Shown here: positions 1-7,671 of the stretch, piece by piece
How the letters are laid out: each line of letters starts with the position of its first letter
Position numbering within the stretch: position 1 is the first letter of the stretch
NCBI GenBank assembly: GCA_000230935.2
Contig: AGIQ01000003.1
Coordinates: 496,001 to 560,000, forward strand
Direction of reading: 5' to 3'
DNA length: 64,000 nt
Source of the DNA: Mycolicibacterium rhodesiae JS60
GTDB taxonomy: Bacteria; Actinomycetota; Actinomycetes; Mycobacteriales; Mycobacteriaceae
Program-made: the position numbers and the translations under genes
The notes under the pieces: generated by a model
What the model was told of the DNA's origin: nothing
What the model saw: only the letters and a program-made list of their open reading frames with translations
The model's database searches: none

Positions 1-1017
1 GATGTCGCCGGCGGCGGCGCCGACGACATCTTCTGGATCAACAACGCCAACTTCGCCGAATACGCCGACAACGACCGACTGATGGCCATCGAACCCAGCG
101 CCGACTGGGACCCGTCGGTGGTCTCGCAGTTCAGCAGGGGCGGCACGCTGTGGGGTGTGCCGCAGCTGACCGACGCCGGAATCGCCCTGTACTACAACGC
201 CGACCTGCTGGCGGCAGGCGGCGTCGACCCCGCCGAACTCGACAGCCTGCGCTGGGATCCCGACCCGAACGTCGACACCCTACGGCCGATGCTCAAGCGC
301 CTCACCCACGGCAGGCAGTGGGGCTACAACGCCGCCAACGACTTACAGGCGATCTATCTCAACTACATCGGCTCGGCCGGCGGGGTGTTCAACGACGGCG
401 ACCGGTTCGCCTTCGACAACCCCCAAGCCGTCACCGCGTTCAGCTACGTCATCGGCCTGATCAACACCGACCAGGTCGCGCCCCCGGCGTCGGACACCAA
501 CGACAACGGCGACTTCTCCCGCAACCAGTTCTTGTCGGGGCGCATGGCGCTGTTCCAATCCGGCACCTACAACCTGGCTCAGGTGGCAGACCATGCGACG
601 TTCCGCTGGGGTGTGGCGATGTTGCCGGCCGGACCGGCCGGCCGGGTCAGCGTCACCAACGGCATTGTCGCCGCAGGTAATCCGGCCAGCCGCCATCCCG
701 AGGCGGTGCGCGAGGTGCTGGCGTGGCTGGGCAGCACCCACGGCAATGAGTACATCGGCCGGCACGGTGCGGCGATCCCCGCGGTGTTACCCGCTCAGCA
801 GGTGTACTTCGACTACTGGTCGGCCAAGGGCGTGGACGTGCGGCCGTTCTTCACGGTGCTCGACGGCCCGCGGATCGCCGCGCCGGGCGGCACCGGTTTC
901 GCCGCCGGGTATCAGGCCATCAAGCCGTACTTCGACGAGATGTTCCTCGGCAGAACGCCCGTCGCCGACGCGTTGGCCGCGGCCCAGCAGGCCGCCAACA
1001 CCGCGGCCGCGCGTTAG
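1..1017 (+). CDS. uspC: Sugar ABC transporter substrate-binding protein (5' truncated)
   Basis: The open frame enters from the left edge and ends at TAG 1015-1017, leaving 338 C-terminal residues of an extracytoplasmic solute-binding protein. Such proteins capture a sugar outside the membrane and deliver it to an ABC permease. Family-type segments visible are DIFWINNANFAEYA at the edge, YYNADLLAAGGVDP, and a late block typical of family 1 binding proteins (RMALFQSGTYNLAQ). The signal peptide and lipobox would lie outside the window. The uspC name rests on position: in M. tuberculosis uspC lies upstream of the Rv2325c/Rv2326c pair that follows here. The substrate cannot be read from the sequence. 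Confidence 0.75.
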   Translation, partial: DVAGGGADDIFWINNANFAEYADNDRLMAIEPSADWDPSVVSQFSRGGTLWGVPQLTDAGIALYYNADLLAAGGVDPAELDSLRWDPDPNVDTLRPMLKRLTHGRQWGYNAANDLQAIYLNYIGSAGGVFNDGDRFAFDNPQAVTAFSYVIGLINTDQVAPPASDTNDNGDFSRNQFLSGRMALFQSGTYNLAQVADHATFRWGVAMLPAGPAGRVSVTNGIVAAGNPASRHPEAVREVLAWLGSTHGNEYIGRHGAAIPAVLPAQQVYFDYWSAKGVDVRPFFTVLDGPRIAAPGGTGFAAGYQAIKPYFDEMFLGRTPVADALAAAQQAANTAAAR

Positions 1018-1835
1018 ATACCGGCGAGCACCGTCGCCTGCAAGACCGCCGACACCACAATCACCAGGCCACAGATCGTCAGCACCACCCAGTCCGCACG
1101 CCGCGGACCCGAGGGTGCCGCCGAGATCAGGCCGGTGCCACCGCGTGCGGTGATCGCGTCGCCCATCTCATCGGCACGCCGCAGCGCCACCGTGATACCC
1201 GCGGCCATCAGGTCGACGATCTCGATCGCCCAGCGCCGGCGACGGGCCCGGCGGCTGGTCAGCACCGGCCGCGGCCGCAACCGCCGCGCAGCGTAGAGCA
1301 ACCGGAATTCGTCGAGCAGCATCGGAAAGGCCCGCAGCGCCAACGCAAGTGACACTGCCCAGTCGTCGACCGGGATGCGGAAGACCTTGAACGGCCGGCC
1401 CAGCTTCGCCACCGCGGGCGCGACGTCGGCGACGTTCGTCGTCCATGACACCAACATGCCCAGCGCCAGCAGCACGATCGCGACAACCGTCACGCGCACG
1501 AACTTCAGCAGACCGCCGAGAGCGATGGTGTACGAGCCCAGATGCACTTCCGGTGCGCCCTCGCCCAGGGTCGCGGTGACACACCCCAGCAGCAGCAGAA
1601 TCCACAGCCACATCGGCACCGACGGCACGACACCGCGCGGGATGCGTGCCATCCGGATCGCGACGCCGATGAGGATCGTGACCAGCGCCAGCGGCACCCA
1701 ATCCGGGTAGAACGCCAGCAGCGCCGAGAACCCGAGGACGACAAGGATTTTGGTGCCCGCCCACAGCTCGTGGATGGGCGAGGTTCCGGGCACCGGACGC
1801 AGCAGCACCACCGGGCGGGCCTGCCGGGTGCTCAT
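1014..1835 (-). CDS. ECF transporter transmembrane component EcfT (CbiQ family, Rv2325c-like)
   Basis: This 273-residue membrane protein couples the two ATPase domains encoded upstream to a substrate-binding S component in an energy-coupling-factor vitamin or metal importer. Several hydrophobic helices fill the N-terminal half. The cytoplasmic motif RRADEMGDAITARGG near residues 215-230 is the EcfT coupling-helix signature. The ATG at 1835 overlaps the stop of the ATPase gene (ATGA), so the genes are translationally coupled; the longer in-frame extension would run into the ATPase coding region. Its last bases overlap the convergent binding-protein gene by 4 nt. Substrate unknown. Confidence 0.85.
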   Translation of the reverse strand: MSTRQARPVVLLRPVPGTSPIHELWAGTKILVVLGFSALLAFYPDWVPLALVTILIGVAIRMARIPRGVVPSVPMWLWILLLLGCVTATLGEGAPEVHLGSYTIALGGLLKFVRVTVVAIVLLALGMLVSWTTNVADVAPAVAKLGRPFKVFRIPVDDWAVSLALALRAFPMLLDEFRLLYAARRLRPRPVLTSRRARRRRWAIEIVDLMAAGITVALRRADEMGDAITARGGTGLISAAPSGPRRADWVVLTICGLVIVVSAVLQATVLAGI

Positions 1836-3883
1836 GACGGGCCCTCGGTCAGCACGCCGCCGTCCAGATGCAGGGTGCGCGGGCACAGCTCTTCCAGACC
1901 GACGAAGTCGTGCGAGATCACCACGACGGTCAGGCCGCTGTTGCGGCGCAGATCGCTGAGCAATCGCAGCAGCCCCTGCTGACTGGCGGCGTCCAGGCCT
2001 GCCAACGGTTCGTCGAGGATCAGTGCCTGCGGGGAGCGGGCCAGCAGGCCGGCGATCACCACGCGACGCATCTGCCCACCGGAGAGCTGGTCGATGCGGC
2101 GCCCGGCCAGCGACGCGTCCAATCCGACCTTCGCCAGCGCCGCGGTCACCCGCGCATGATCGTGGGGCGAAAACCCGGCCGCGGACGCGACTTCCAGGTC
2201 GACGCGGCTGCGCATCAGCTGCAGCCGGGCGGCCTGGAACGCGATCGCCACTTCACCCACGCATTCCGACGCGGGCCGTCCCCGCACCAGGCAGGAGCCG
2301 GTGGTCGGTGTGGTCAGTCCCGCCATGATCCAGGCCAGGGTGGACTTTCCAGAACCGTTGCCGCCGTGGATCAGCACGCCCTCGCCGTCGTGCACCGTGA
2401 AGCTGACGTCGTGCAGCGCAGGCTTGGCCCACGGTGTGCCGCTGGCATATTCGTGTCCGACATTCGACAGCTGCAGCACCGGCTCCGCGGCGCGCGGGGC
2501 GGCACTCACTGTCGCCGTCGGTGCAGCCGTGCTCTCGACCATATGCGCGTTGTCCTGCGACTCGCTGAGTTTGACGATGCGGTCGGCGGTGTCCGCCTCG
2601 TTGTTGTAGTGGGTGATCTGCACCAGCGCCATCCGGTGGCGTTCGGTCAAGCCTGACAACACGTTCAGCAGCGCCTCGCGCCCGCGCTGGTCGACCATGC
2701 TGGTGACTTCGTCGGCGATCAGCAGCGACGGCTGGCGCGCCAGCGCCGCCGCGACGGCCAGGCGCTGAAGCTCACCACCGGACAGGCCGCCGGTGTCGCG
2801 CTCCTCCATGCCACCCAGCCCGACCTCGGTGAGTAGCTCGGCGACGTCGGTGTCCGTTCCCGGCGGCAGGCCCCACACGACGTCGTCGGCGACTCGTGTT
2901 CCCAGCACCTGACTTTCGGGGTGCTGCATGATGACCGCCGTCCCGCCCAACCGACCCAGGCCGACCGCGCCGGGGCGTTCGATCGTGCCGGAGGTGGGCT
3001 CCCGCCCGGACAGCAGCAGCATCAGCGTGGTCTTGCCGGAACCGTTGGCGCCGGTGATCGCCACCGCCTCGCCGGCCTCCACGGTCAGGCTCAACGGCCG
3101 CAGCGCGTCGTGGGTGGCGTTGGGGTACCGGAACCGGGCGTCGACCAGCCGCACCGGAACCGGTGCGGCAGGCCCGGATTCGTCCGGTGTTTCGAGTTTG
3201 TGCACGTCGGGGATGCCGCTGAGCCGGTCCAGCACCCGCGACAGCGCCCACCAACCGACCAGGGTCACGATCATGATCGAGACGATCGCGTAGAACATCA
3301 GCAGCACCGGCCAGTACTGCAGGCCGAGCCCGAAGATATGCCTGGCGTCCTGGGCCGCCGGACGGAACGGCTCGAAGTGCGACACCACCGAGACGACACC
3401 GTCGAAGTTGGCCGTCATCGCCGAGAAGGTCAGCGTGCGCAGCCGTACGAGAACGGTCAGCGCGGCGATGATGAACAGCCCGAAAACCACTCCTGCCACC
3501 AGTCCCACGGCGATGACGGTCGGGGTGCCGCGCTCGCGGCGTTTCATGATGCCGGCCAGCCCGCCCACGTAGGCGCAGTTGACCACCACCATCAATCCGC
3601 TCACGCCGGCGATCAGGAACGCGACGACGCCTGCTGCGAACGTGGCGGCCAGCAGCACCCGGAGGCGGTAGCGGTAGCCGAGCAGGCCCATCGGAACCGT
3701 GGTCAGCAGTGACAGTCCCCCGGCGAACGGGACGACGACAGAGATGATGGACAGGGCGGCGGCGAGCGCGCCCATCACGGAGGCCTGGGCCATCTCCACT
3801 GGTGACAGCGAGCGGCCTTGACGGCGATCGATCGACGACCCTGGCGACGGTGGCGCAGGCGCCTCCGGTCTGGTCGCGGTCAT
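1832..3883 (-). CDS. ECF transporter fusion: membrane domain plus two ABC ATPase domains (Rv2326c-like)
   Basis: A 683-residue fusion. Residues about 30-245 form a polytopic membrane domain (S-component-like or DUF2232-like; I cannot decide). ABC domain 1 has Walker A GANGSGKTT, signature LSGGELQRLAVA and Walker B IADE. ABC domain 2 has GGNGSGKST, LSGGQMRRVVIA and LILDEPLAG. Both nucleotide-binding sites look intact. It should power an ECF importer with the coupled EcfT gene downstream. The start chosen is MTATRPE at 3883, because an AGGTGA-like ribosome site lies just upstream and the 24-residue extension before it is low-complexity. Having S-like, A and A' domains in one chain is the actinobacterial arrangement. 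Confidence 0.85.
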   Translation of the reverse strand: MTATRPEAPAPPSPGSSIDRRQGRSLSPVEMAQASVMGALAAALSIISVVVPFAGGLSLLTTVPMGLLGYRYRLRVLLAATFAAGVVAFLIAGVSGLMVVVNCAYVGGLAGIMKRRERGTPTVIAVGLVAGVVFGLFIIAALTVLVRLRTLTFSAMTANFDGVVSVVSHFEPFRPAAQDARHIFGLGLQYWPVLLMFYAIVSIMIVTLVGWWALSRVLDRLSGIPDVHKLETPDESGPAAPVPVRLVDARFRYPNATHDALRPLSLTVEAGEAVAITGANGSGKTTLMLLLSGREPTSGTIERPGAVGLGRLGGTAVIMQHPESQVLGTRVADDVVWGLPPGTDTDVAELLTEVGLGGMEERDTGGLSGGELQRLAVAAALARQPSLLIADEVTSMVDQRGREALLNVLSGLTERHRMALVQITHYNNEADTADRIVKLSESQDNAHMVESTAAPTATVSAAPRAAEPVLQLSNVGHEYASGTPWAKPALHDVSFTVHDGEGVLIHGGNGSGKSTLAWIMAGLTTPTTGSCLVRGRPASECVGEVAIAFQAARLQLMRSRVDLEVASAAGFSPHDHARVTAALAKVGLDASLAGRRIDQLSGGQMRRVVIAGLLARSPQALILDEPLAGLDAASQQGLLRLLSDLRRNSGLTVVVISHDFVGLEELCPRTLHLDGGVLTEGPS

Positions 3884-3989
3884 CACCTGATTCTGCCAGC
3901 CGTTGCGACCGGGCAGGTTGTTCGACCTGGCCCCGCCAGCGCTCGGAGTGAACATCCTGTGAGATAAGCCACCCGCACCCCGGTCGGCA

Positions 3990-4006
3990 ACATAGCATTT
4001 CTATGT
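3990..4006. promoter_or_regulatory. Palindromic operator upstream of the MarR gene
   Basis: A perfect inverted repeat, ACATAG-catttt-free 5-nt spacer (cattt)-CTATGT, ends 4 nt before the ATG at 4011. A TAGCAT hexamer (3993-3998) inside it could be the -10 box of a leaderless or nearly leaderless transcript. This suggests autoregulation by the MarR protein; binding is inferred. Confidence 0.55.
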
Positions 4007-4010
4007 AAAT

Positions 4011-4484
4011 ATGGAACGCATGAGTCCGACGCCCACCCAGGAACGACCCGGCGCCTCACCCGCCTTGGGATCCGAGCTGCTCAGCGTCATCGCACGGCTC
4101 AACCGACTGGCCACCCAGCGCATCCGGCTGCCGCTTCCCGGGGCGCAGGCCCGGCTGCTCGGCACCATCGATGACCAGGGCGAAGCCCGGATCTCCGACC
4201 TGGCCGAACTCGACCATTGCTCCCAGCCGACGATGACCACCCAGGTCCGTCGGCTGGAGGACGCCGGCCTGGTGGCCCGCACCCCCGATCCCGACGATGC
4301 GCGTGCCGTCCGCATCCGCATCACGCCCAAGGGCCAGACGATCCTGGCCCAGGTCCGCGCCGACCGCGCCGCGGTGATAGACCCGCGCATCGCGCGGCTG
4401 TCCGACGAGGACCGCGAAATTCTGTCGACCGCCGTCGGAGCCTTGCATCGCCTGCTCGACGACCTCGACACGTCACCGAAGTAG
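4011..4484 (+). CDS. MarR family transcriptional regulator (Rv2327-like)
   Basis: A 157-residue winged-helix repressor. The HTH segment ISDLAELDHCSQPTMTTQVRRL and the wing with D-P-D-D-A-R (residues about 88-95) are MarR hallmarks. It probably controls the MFS exporter that starts 17 nt downstream in the same operon, and itself, through the palindrome that abuts its start. ATG 4011 is used; ATG 4020 (MSPTPT) is an equally possible start because no ribosome site separates them. M. tuberculosis has a MarR-type gene at the same place beside Rv2326c. Confidence 0.85.
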   Translation: MERMSPTPTQERPGASPALGSELLSVIARLNRLATQRIRLPLPGAQARLLGTIDDQGEARISDLAELDHCSQPTMTTQVRRLEDAGLVARTPDPDDARAVRIRITPKGQTILAQVRADRAAVIDPRIARLSDEDREILSTAVGALHRLLDDLDTSPK

Positions 4485-4501
4485 TGAGGAGTGAGCCACT
4501 C

Positions 4502-5737
4502 ATGTGGCGCCAACCCAAGGCCGTCTGGGCCGTCGCGTTCGCATCCGTCGTCGCCTTCATGGGCATCGGACTGGTCGACCCGATCCTGAAACCCATCGCC
4601 GACAATCTCGACGCCACCCCGTCGCAGGTGTCGCTGCTGTTCACCAGCTACATGGCGGTGATGGGGGTGGCGATGCTGATCACCGGCGTGATGTCCAGCC
4701 GCATCGGCCCGAAACGCACACTGCTGCTTGGCCTGCTGATCATCATCGCCGGGGCGGGACTGGCGGGGATGAGCGACACCGTGATGGGCATCGTCGGCTG
4801 GCGCGCGCTGTGGGGCCTGGGTAACGCCTTGTTCATCGCGACCGCGCTGGCCACCATCGTCAGCTCCGCGCGCGGTTCGGTGGCCCAGGCGATCATCCTG
4901 TACGAGGCGGCGCTGGGACTCGGTATCGCGGTCGGCCCGCTGGTGGGCGGTGTGCTCGGCGAAATCTCGTGGCGCGGGCCGTTCTTCGGGGTGTCGGCAC
5001 TGATGGCCGTCGCGCTGGTGGTGACGGCGGTGCTGCTGCCGGACACTCCACGCCCACAACGGTCCACCACCTTGGCCGATCCGTTCCTGGCGCTGCGGCA
5101 CCGCGGACTGCTCGGTGTGGCGATCACCGCTCTGCTGTACAACTTCGGCTTCTTCACGCTGCTCGCGTTCACGCCGTTCCCGCTCGACATGAGCGCGCAC
5201 GAGATCGGTCTGATCTTCTTCGGCTGGGGCCTGTGCCTGGCGTTCACGTCGGTGGTCGTCGCCCCGCTCCTGCAGCGCCGCTTCGGCACGGTGCGGGTGC
5301 TGGTGATCAACCTGCTGTGCTTCTCGGCGCTGCTGGTGGTGATGGCGGTGGCCACCGAGAACAAGGCGATCCTCGCGGCCTGCGTTGTGATCGCCGGGTT
5401 GTTCATCGGCATCAACAACACGCTGATCACCGAGACGGTGATGAAGGCTGCTCCGGCGGGCAGGAGCGCAGCGACCCGGGGATTGGAACCCGTCGAGCGC
5501 GGGGTCGCGTCGGCGGCCTACAGCTTCATGCGATTCGGCGGGGCCGCCGTCGCCCCGTGGCTGGCCGGGGTGCTGGGTGAGCGGGTCAGTGTGCACCTGC
5601 CGTTCTGGGTGGGCGCGGGTGCGGTGCTGGCCGGCGCCTTGGTACTCATGGCCACGAGCCGCCATCTGAGCGGTATTGACACAGAGCATGATGAGGTCGA
5701 GCAGGCCACCGCGGTGACCGTCGGCAGCGACAGCTGA
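4502..5737 (+). CDS. MFS transporter with an in-frame repeat-derived insertion
   Basis: A 411-residue major facilitator permease with about 12 hydrophobic helices and the loop 2-3 motif SSRIGPKRTLLLG. It is probably a drug or metabolite exporter under the upstream MarR gene. The start is the ATG at 4502 (MWRQPKAVW), preceded by a GAGGAG site. Residues about 320-331 (AGRSAATRGLEP) interrupt a stretch that in relatives reads roughly KAAPVERGVASAAYS. The DNA for this insert (5454-5487) matches a short interspersed repeat found near 49361-49393. The insert keeps the frame and lies in a predicted cytoplasmic or periplasmic loop, so the protein may still function. Confidence 0.88.
   Translation: MWRQPKAVWAVAFASVVAFMGIGLVDPILKPIADNLDATPSQVSLLFTSYMAVMGVAMLITGVMSSRIGPKRTLLLGLLIIIAGAGLAGMSDTVMGIVGWRALWGLGNALFIATALATIVSSARGSVAQAIILYEAALGLGIAVGPLVGGVLGEISWRGPFFGVSALMAVALVVTAVLLPDTPRPQRSTTLADPFLALRHRGLLGVAITALLYNFGFFTLLAFTPFPLDMSAHEIGLIFFGWGLCLAFTSVVVAPLLQRRFGTVRVLVINLLCFSALLVVMAVATENKAILAACVVIAGLFIGINNTLITETVMKAAPAGRSAATRGLEPVERGVASAAYSFMRFGGAAVAPWLAGVLGERVSVHLPFWVGAGAVLAGALVLMATSRHLSGIDTEHDEVEQATAVTVGSDS
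5454..5487 (+). repeat. Short interspersed repeat, copy inside the MFS gene
   Basis: About 32 bp beginning CGGCGGGCAGGAGCGCAGCG match the reverse complement of 49361-49393 at 28 of 32 positions by eye. Here the repeat is translated as part of an extra loop in the MFS protein. Confidence 0.65.
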
Positions 5738-5764
5738 CACCCGGGGGCCGACCCGAGGAGAACG

Positions 5765-6637
5765 ATGCAGTTCTGGTGCGGCACCCCGTTCATGAAGACC
5801 ACGGAATCGCTGGCGGTCGCGCGCATGGTCGACGAAGCCGGCTACGACGGCATGATCTGCGCCGATCACCTGATCTACCCGCGCGAACTGCGCTCGCCGT
5901 ATCCGTCGCCGACCGGCAAACCGGGCTGGGAGCCGCACACCGCGTGGCCGGACACCTGGGTGCTGATCGGCGCGATGGCCGCAGTGACCACACAGCTGCG
6001 ATTCTCCAACGCCGTCTACGTCGCGCCGGCCCGCCCGCTGATCGAAGTCGCCAAGCAGGTGGCGACGGCGGCGTCGATATCCGAGGGCCGGGTGTCGCTC
6101 GGCGTCGGAATCGGTTGGATGCGTGAGGAATACGAGCTGCTCGGTCAGGAGTTCGGCAACCGCGGCAAACGACTCGACGAGATGATCCCCGCACTACGGG
6201 CGCTGTGGCAGGGCGGCTGGGTGTCCTGGAGCGGCCAGCACTACCAGGTGCCGGAGATGATGATCGAGCCGCACCCACCCCAGCCGGTGCCGATTCTATG
6301 CGGCGGCGAATCCGACGCCGCACTGCGACGCGCAGCGGCACTGTGCGACGGGTGGATCGGGACGGCCTACACCCTCGACGGCGCGGCGGCCTACGTTGCC
6401 AAGCTGGATGCGTTGCGCCGCGAATTCGGCCGCGCGGACCAACCTTTCGAAATCATGCTGGCACTCATCGATCCCCCGTCACCGGAGCTGTACAAGCGCG
6501 CGCAAGACATCGGCATCACGGCGGTGATGTGTGCGCCGTGGATGACCGACCCCGACGTCGCCGCAGGCGTCGACGCGGAGCGCTACCGCGCGCCGATCGA
6601 ACAGTTCGCCGAAACCGTTGTCGCCGAATGCCGTTGA
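5765..6637 (+). CDS. LLM-class F420-dependent oxidoreductase
   Basis: A 290-residue luciferase-like TIM-barrel enzyme of the type that uses cofactor F420 in mycobacteria. Recognisable parts are the N-terminal MARMVDEAGYDGMICADH-type segment, the barrel strand RVSLGVGIGWMREEYELLGQ (residues about 110-130) and the conserved PVPILCGGESDAALRRAA near residue 175. A GAGGAGA ribosome site precedes ATG 5765. It starts 27 nt after the MFS gene, so co-transcription is likely. The substrate is unknown. Confidence 0.85.
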   Translation: MQFWCGTPFMKTTESLAVARMVDEAGYDGMICADHLIYPRELRSPYPSPTGKPGWEPHTAWPDTWVLIGAMAAVTTQLRFSNAVYVAPARPLIEVAKQVATAASISEGRVSLGVGIGWMREEYELLGQEFGNRGKRLDEMIPALRALWQGGWVSWSGQHYQVPEMMIEPHPPQPVPILCGGESDAALRRAAALCDGWIGTAYTLDGAAAYVAKLDALRREFGRADQPFEIMLALIDPPSPELYKRAQDIGITAVMCAPWMTDPDVAAGVDAERYRAPIEQFAETVVAECR

Positions 6638-6641
6638 GCAC

Positions 6642-7529
6642 TCACATCCAGACGGTTGCCTTCGGCCCTTCCCTGGGCTGAGCCAGCGGGTGCCCGGCAC
6701 CCAGCAGGTTACCGGTGATGACGGAGCAGAACCGGTACATCGCAATATCGAAGATGCCGTTGCTCATCGGCTGCTCGATGAAATGACCGAGCCGTTCGGC
6801 GCCGATGAACACGGTCATCAGCAGCCCGCCGATGATCACACCGGCGAACGGATGCGTGGAGCCATCCAGCCTGCTGAAGGCCATGACCGCGAAGAACCAG
6901 GCCAGCGAACGGATGAAGATCTCGTACTGCAGCGGGATCGGCTCGTTGCGGATGCGTTCCAGACCGCTCTGGGCGGTGACCAGAGCGGTGTTGACGCTCA
7001 CCAGCATCACCCGTGCCTGATTGTCGATGAGGCCATCGGCAGACAACTTCTGAATGTCGACGGCTTGATCGGTCATCAACTCGACGGCGTTGGCGTCGCC
7101 GGGATCCTCCGGCGTCAGGTCACGAACCCCCGGAAGCGCCGGGACTCCACGCAGGTCCGCGGCGAGCTGCCAGGCGTAGCGGACCTGGCGGCGGCGCATG
7201 CGGTCCAGAATGGCCGCCATCTCGGGTGTTCCGGAGTCGACCGAACACAGGGCGTTGTGGTCGGCGCGGGAGTTGATGATGACGTTGCCCCACAGCGTGC
7301 GGGCCTCCCACCAGCGGTTGTAGGCGGTGGTGTTGCGGAAGCCGATGAACACCGATGCGCCGATACCGAGCACCGACAGCACAGCCGAGGCGTAGTCGAT
7401 CTGGGTGGGATCGGGAATCGGGATCAGCACGGCTGCCACCACGATGATCGCCAGCAGATCCCAGCGCATCTGCCAGCACACCAGACCCAACACCTTGAGC
7501 GGGCCCAGCTTTCCGACGCTACGAATCAC
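6642..7529 (-). CDS. Bestrophin-family (UPF0187) membrane protein
   Basis: A 295-residue protein with the bestrophin/YneE signature FIGFRNTTAYNRWWEARTLWG near residues 61-80, followed by two C-terminal hydrophobic segments (SLAWFFAVMAFSRL and PFAGVIIGGLLMTVFIGAE). Bacterial relatives are pentameric anion or cation channels of the inner membrane. It converges on the oxidoreductase (4-nt gap) and is divergent from the acyl-CoA dehydrogenase gene. Physiological ion and role are unknown. Confidence 0.85.
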   Translation of the reverse strand: MIRSVGKLGPLKVLGLVCWQMRWDLLAIIVVAAVLIPIPDPTQIDYASAVLSVLGIGASVFIGFRNTTAYNRWWEARTLWGNVIINSRADHNALCSVDSGTPEMAAILDRMRRRQVRYAWQLAADLRGVPALPGVRDLTPEDPGDANAVELMTDQAVDIQKLSADGLIDNQARVMLVSVNTALVTAQSGLERIRNEPIPLQYEIFIRSLAWFFAVMAFSRLDGSTHPFAGVIIGGLLMTVFIGAERLGHFIEQPMSNGIFDIAMYRFCSVITGNLLGAGHPLAQPREGPKATVWM

Positions 7530-7671
7530 CGCGTCAGCGTATTACCTGGCCCGGGCCAGTCGGCAGAGGCGGACGAATATTCGCTCCACGGGTCGGCTCA
7601 CATCCATTCAGGTTTGCCCGTGTTTGCCACAACCGCGTTTATGGAAGGGGCGGCGGGGATACTTTCGGGTG

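Noticed and set aside
4001..5938. 645-residue open frame on the minus strand
   Set aside because: It is antisense to the MarR and MFS genes, is rich in Arg/His/Asp repeats typical of GC-rich shadow frames, and has no ribosome site or recognisable domain.
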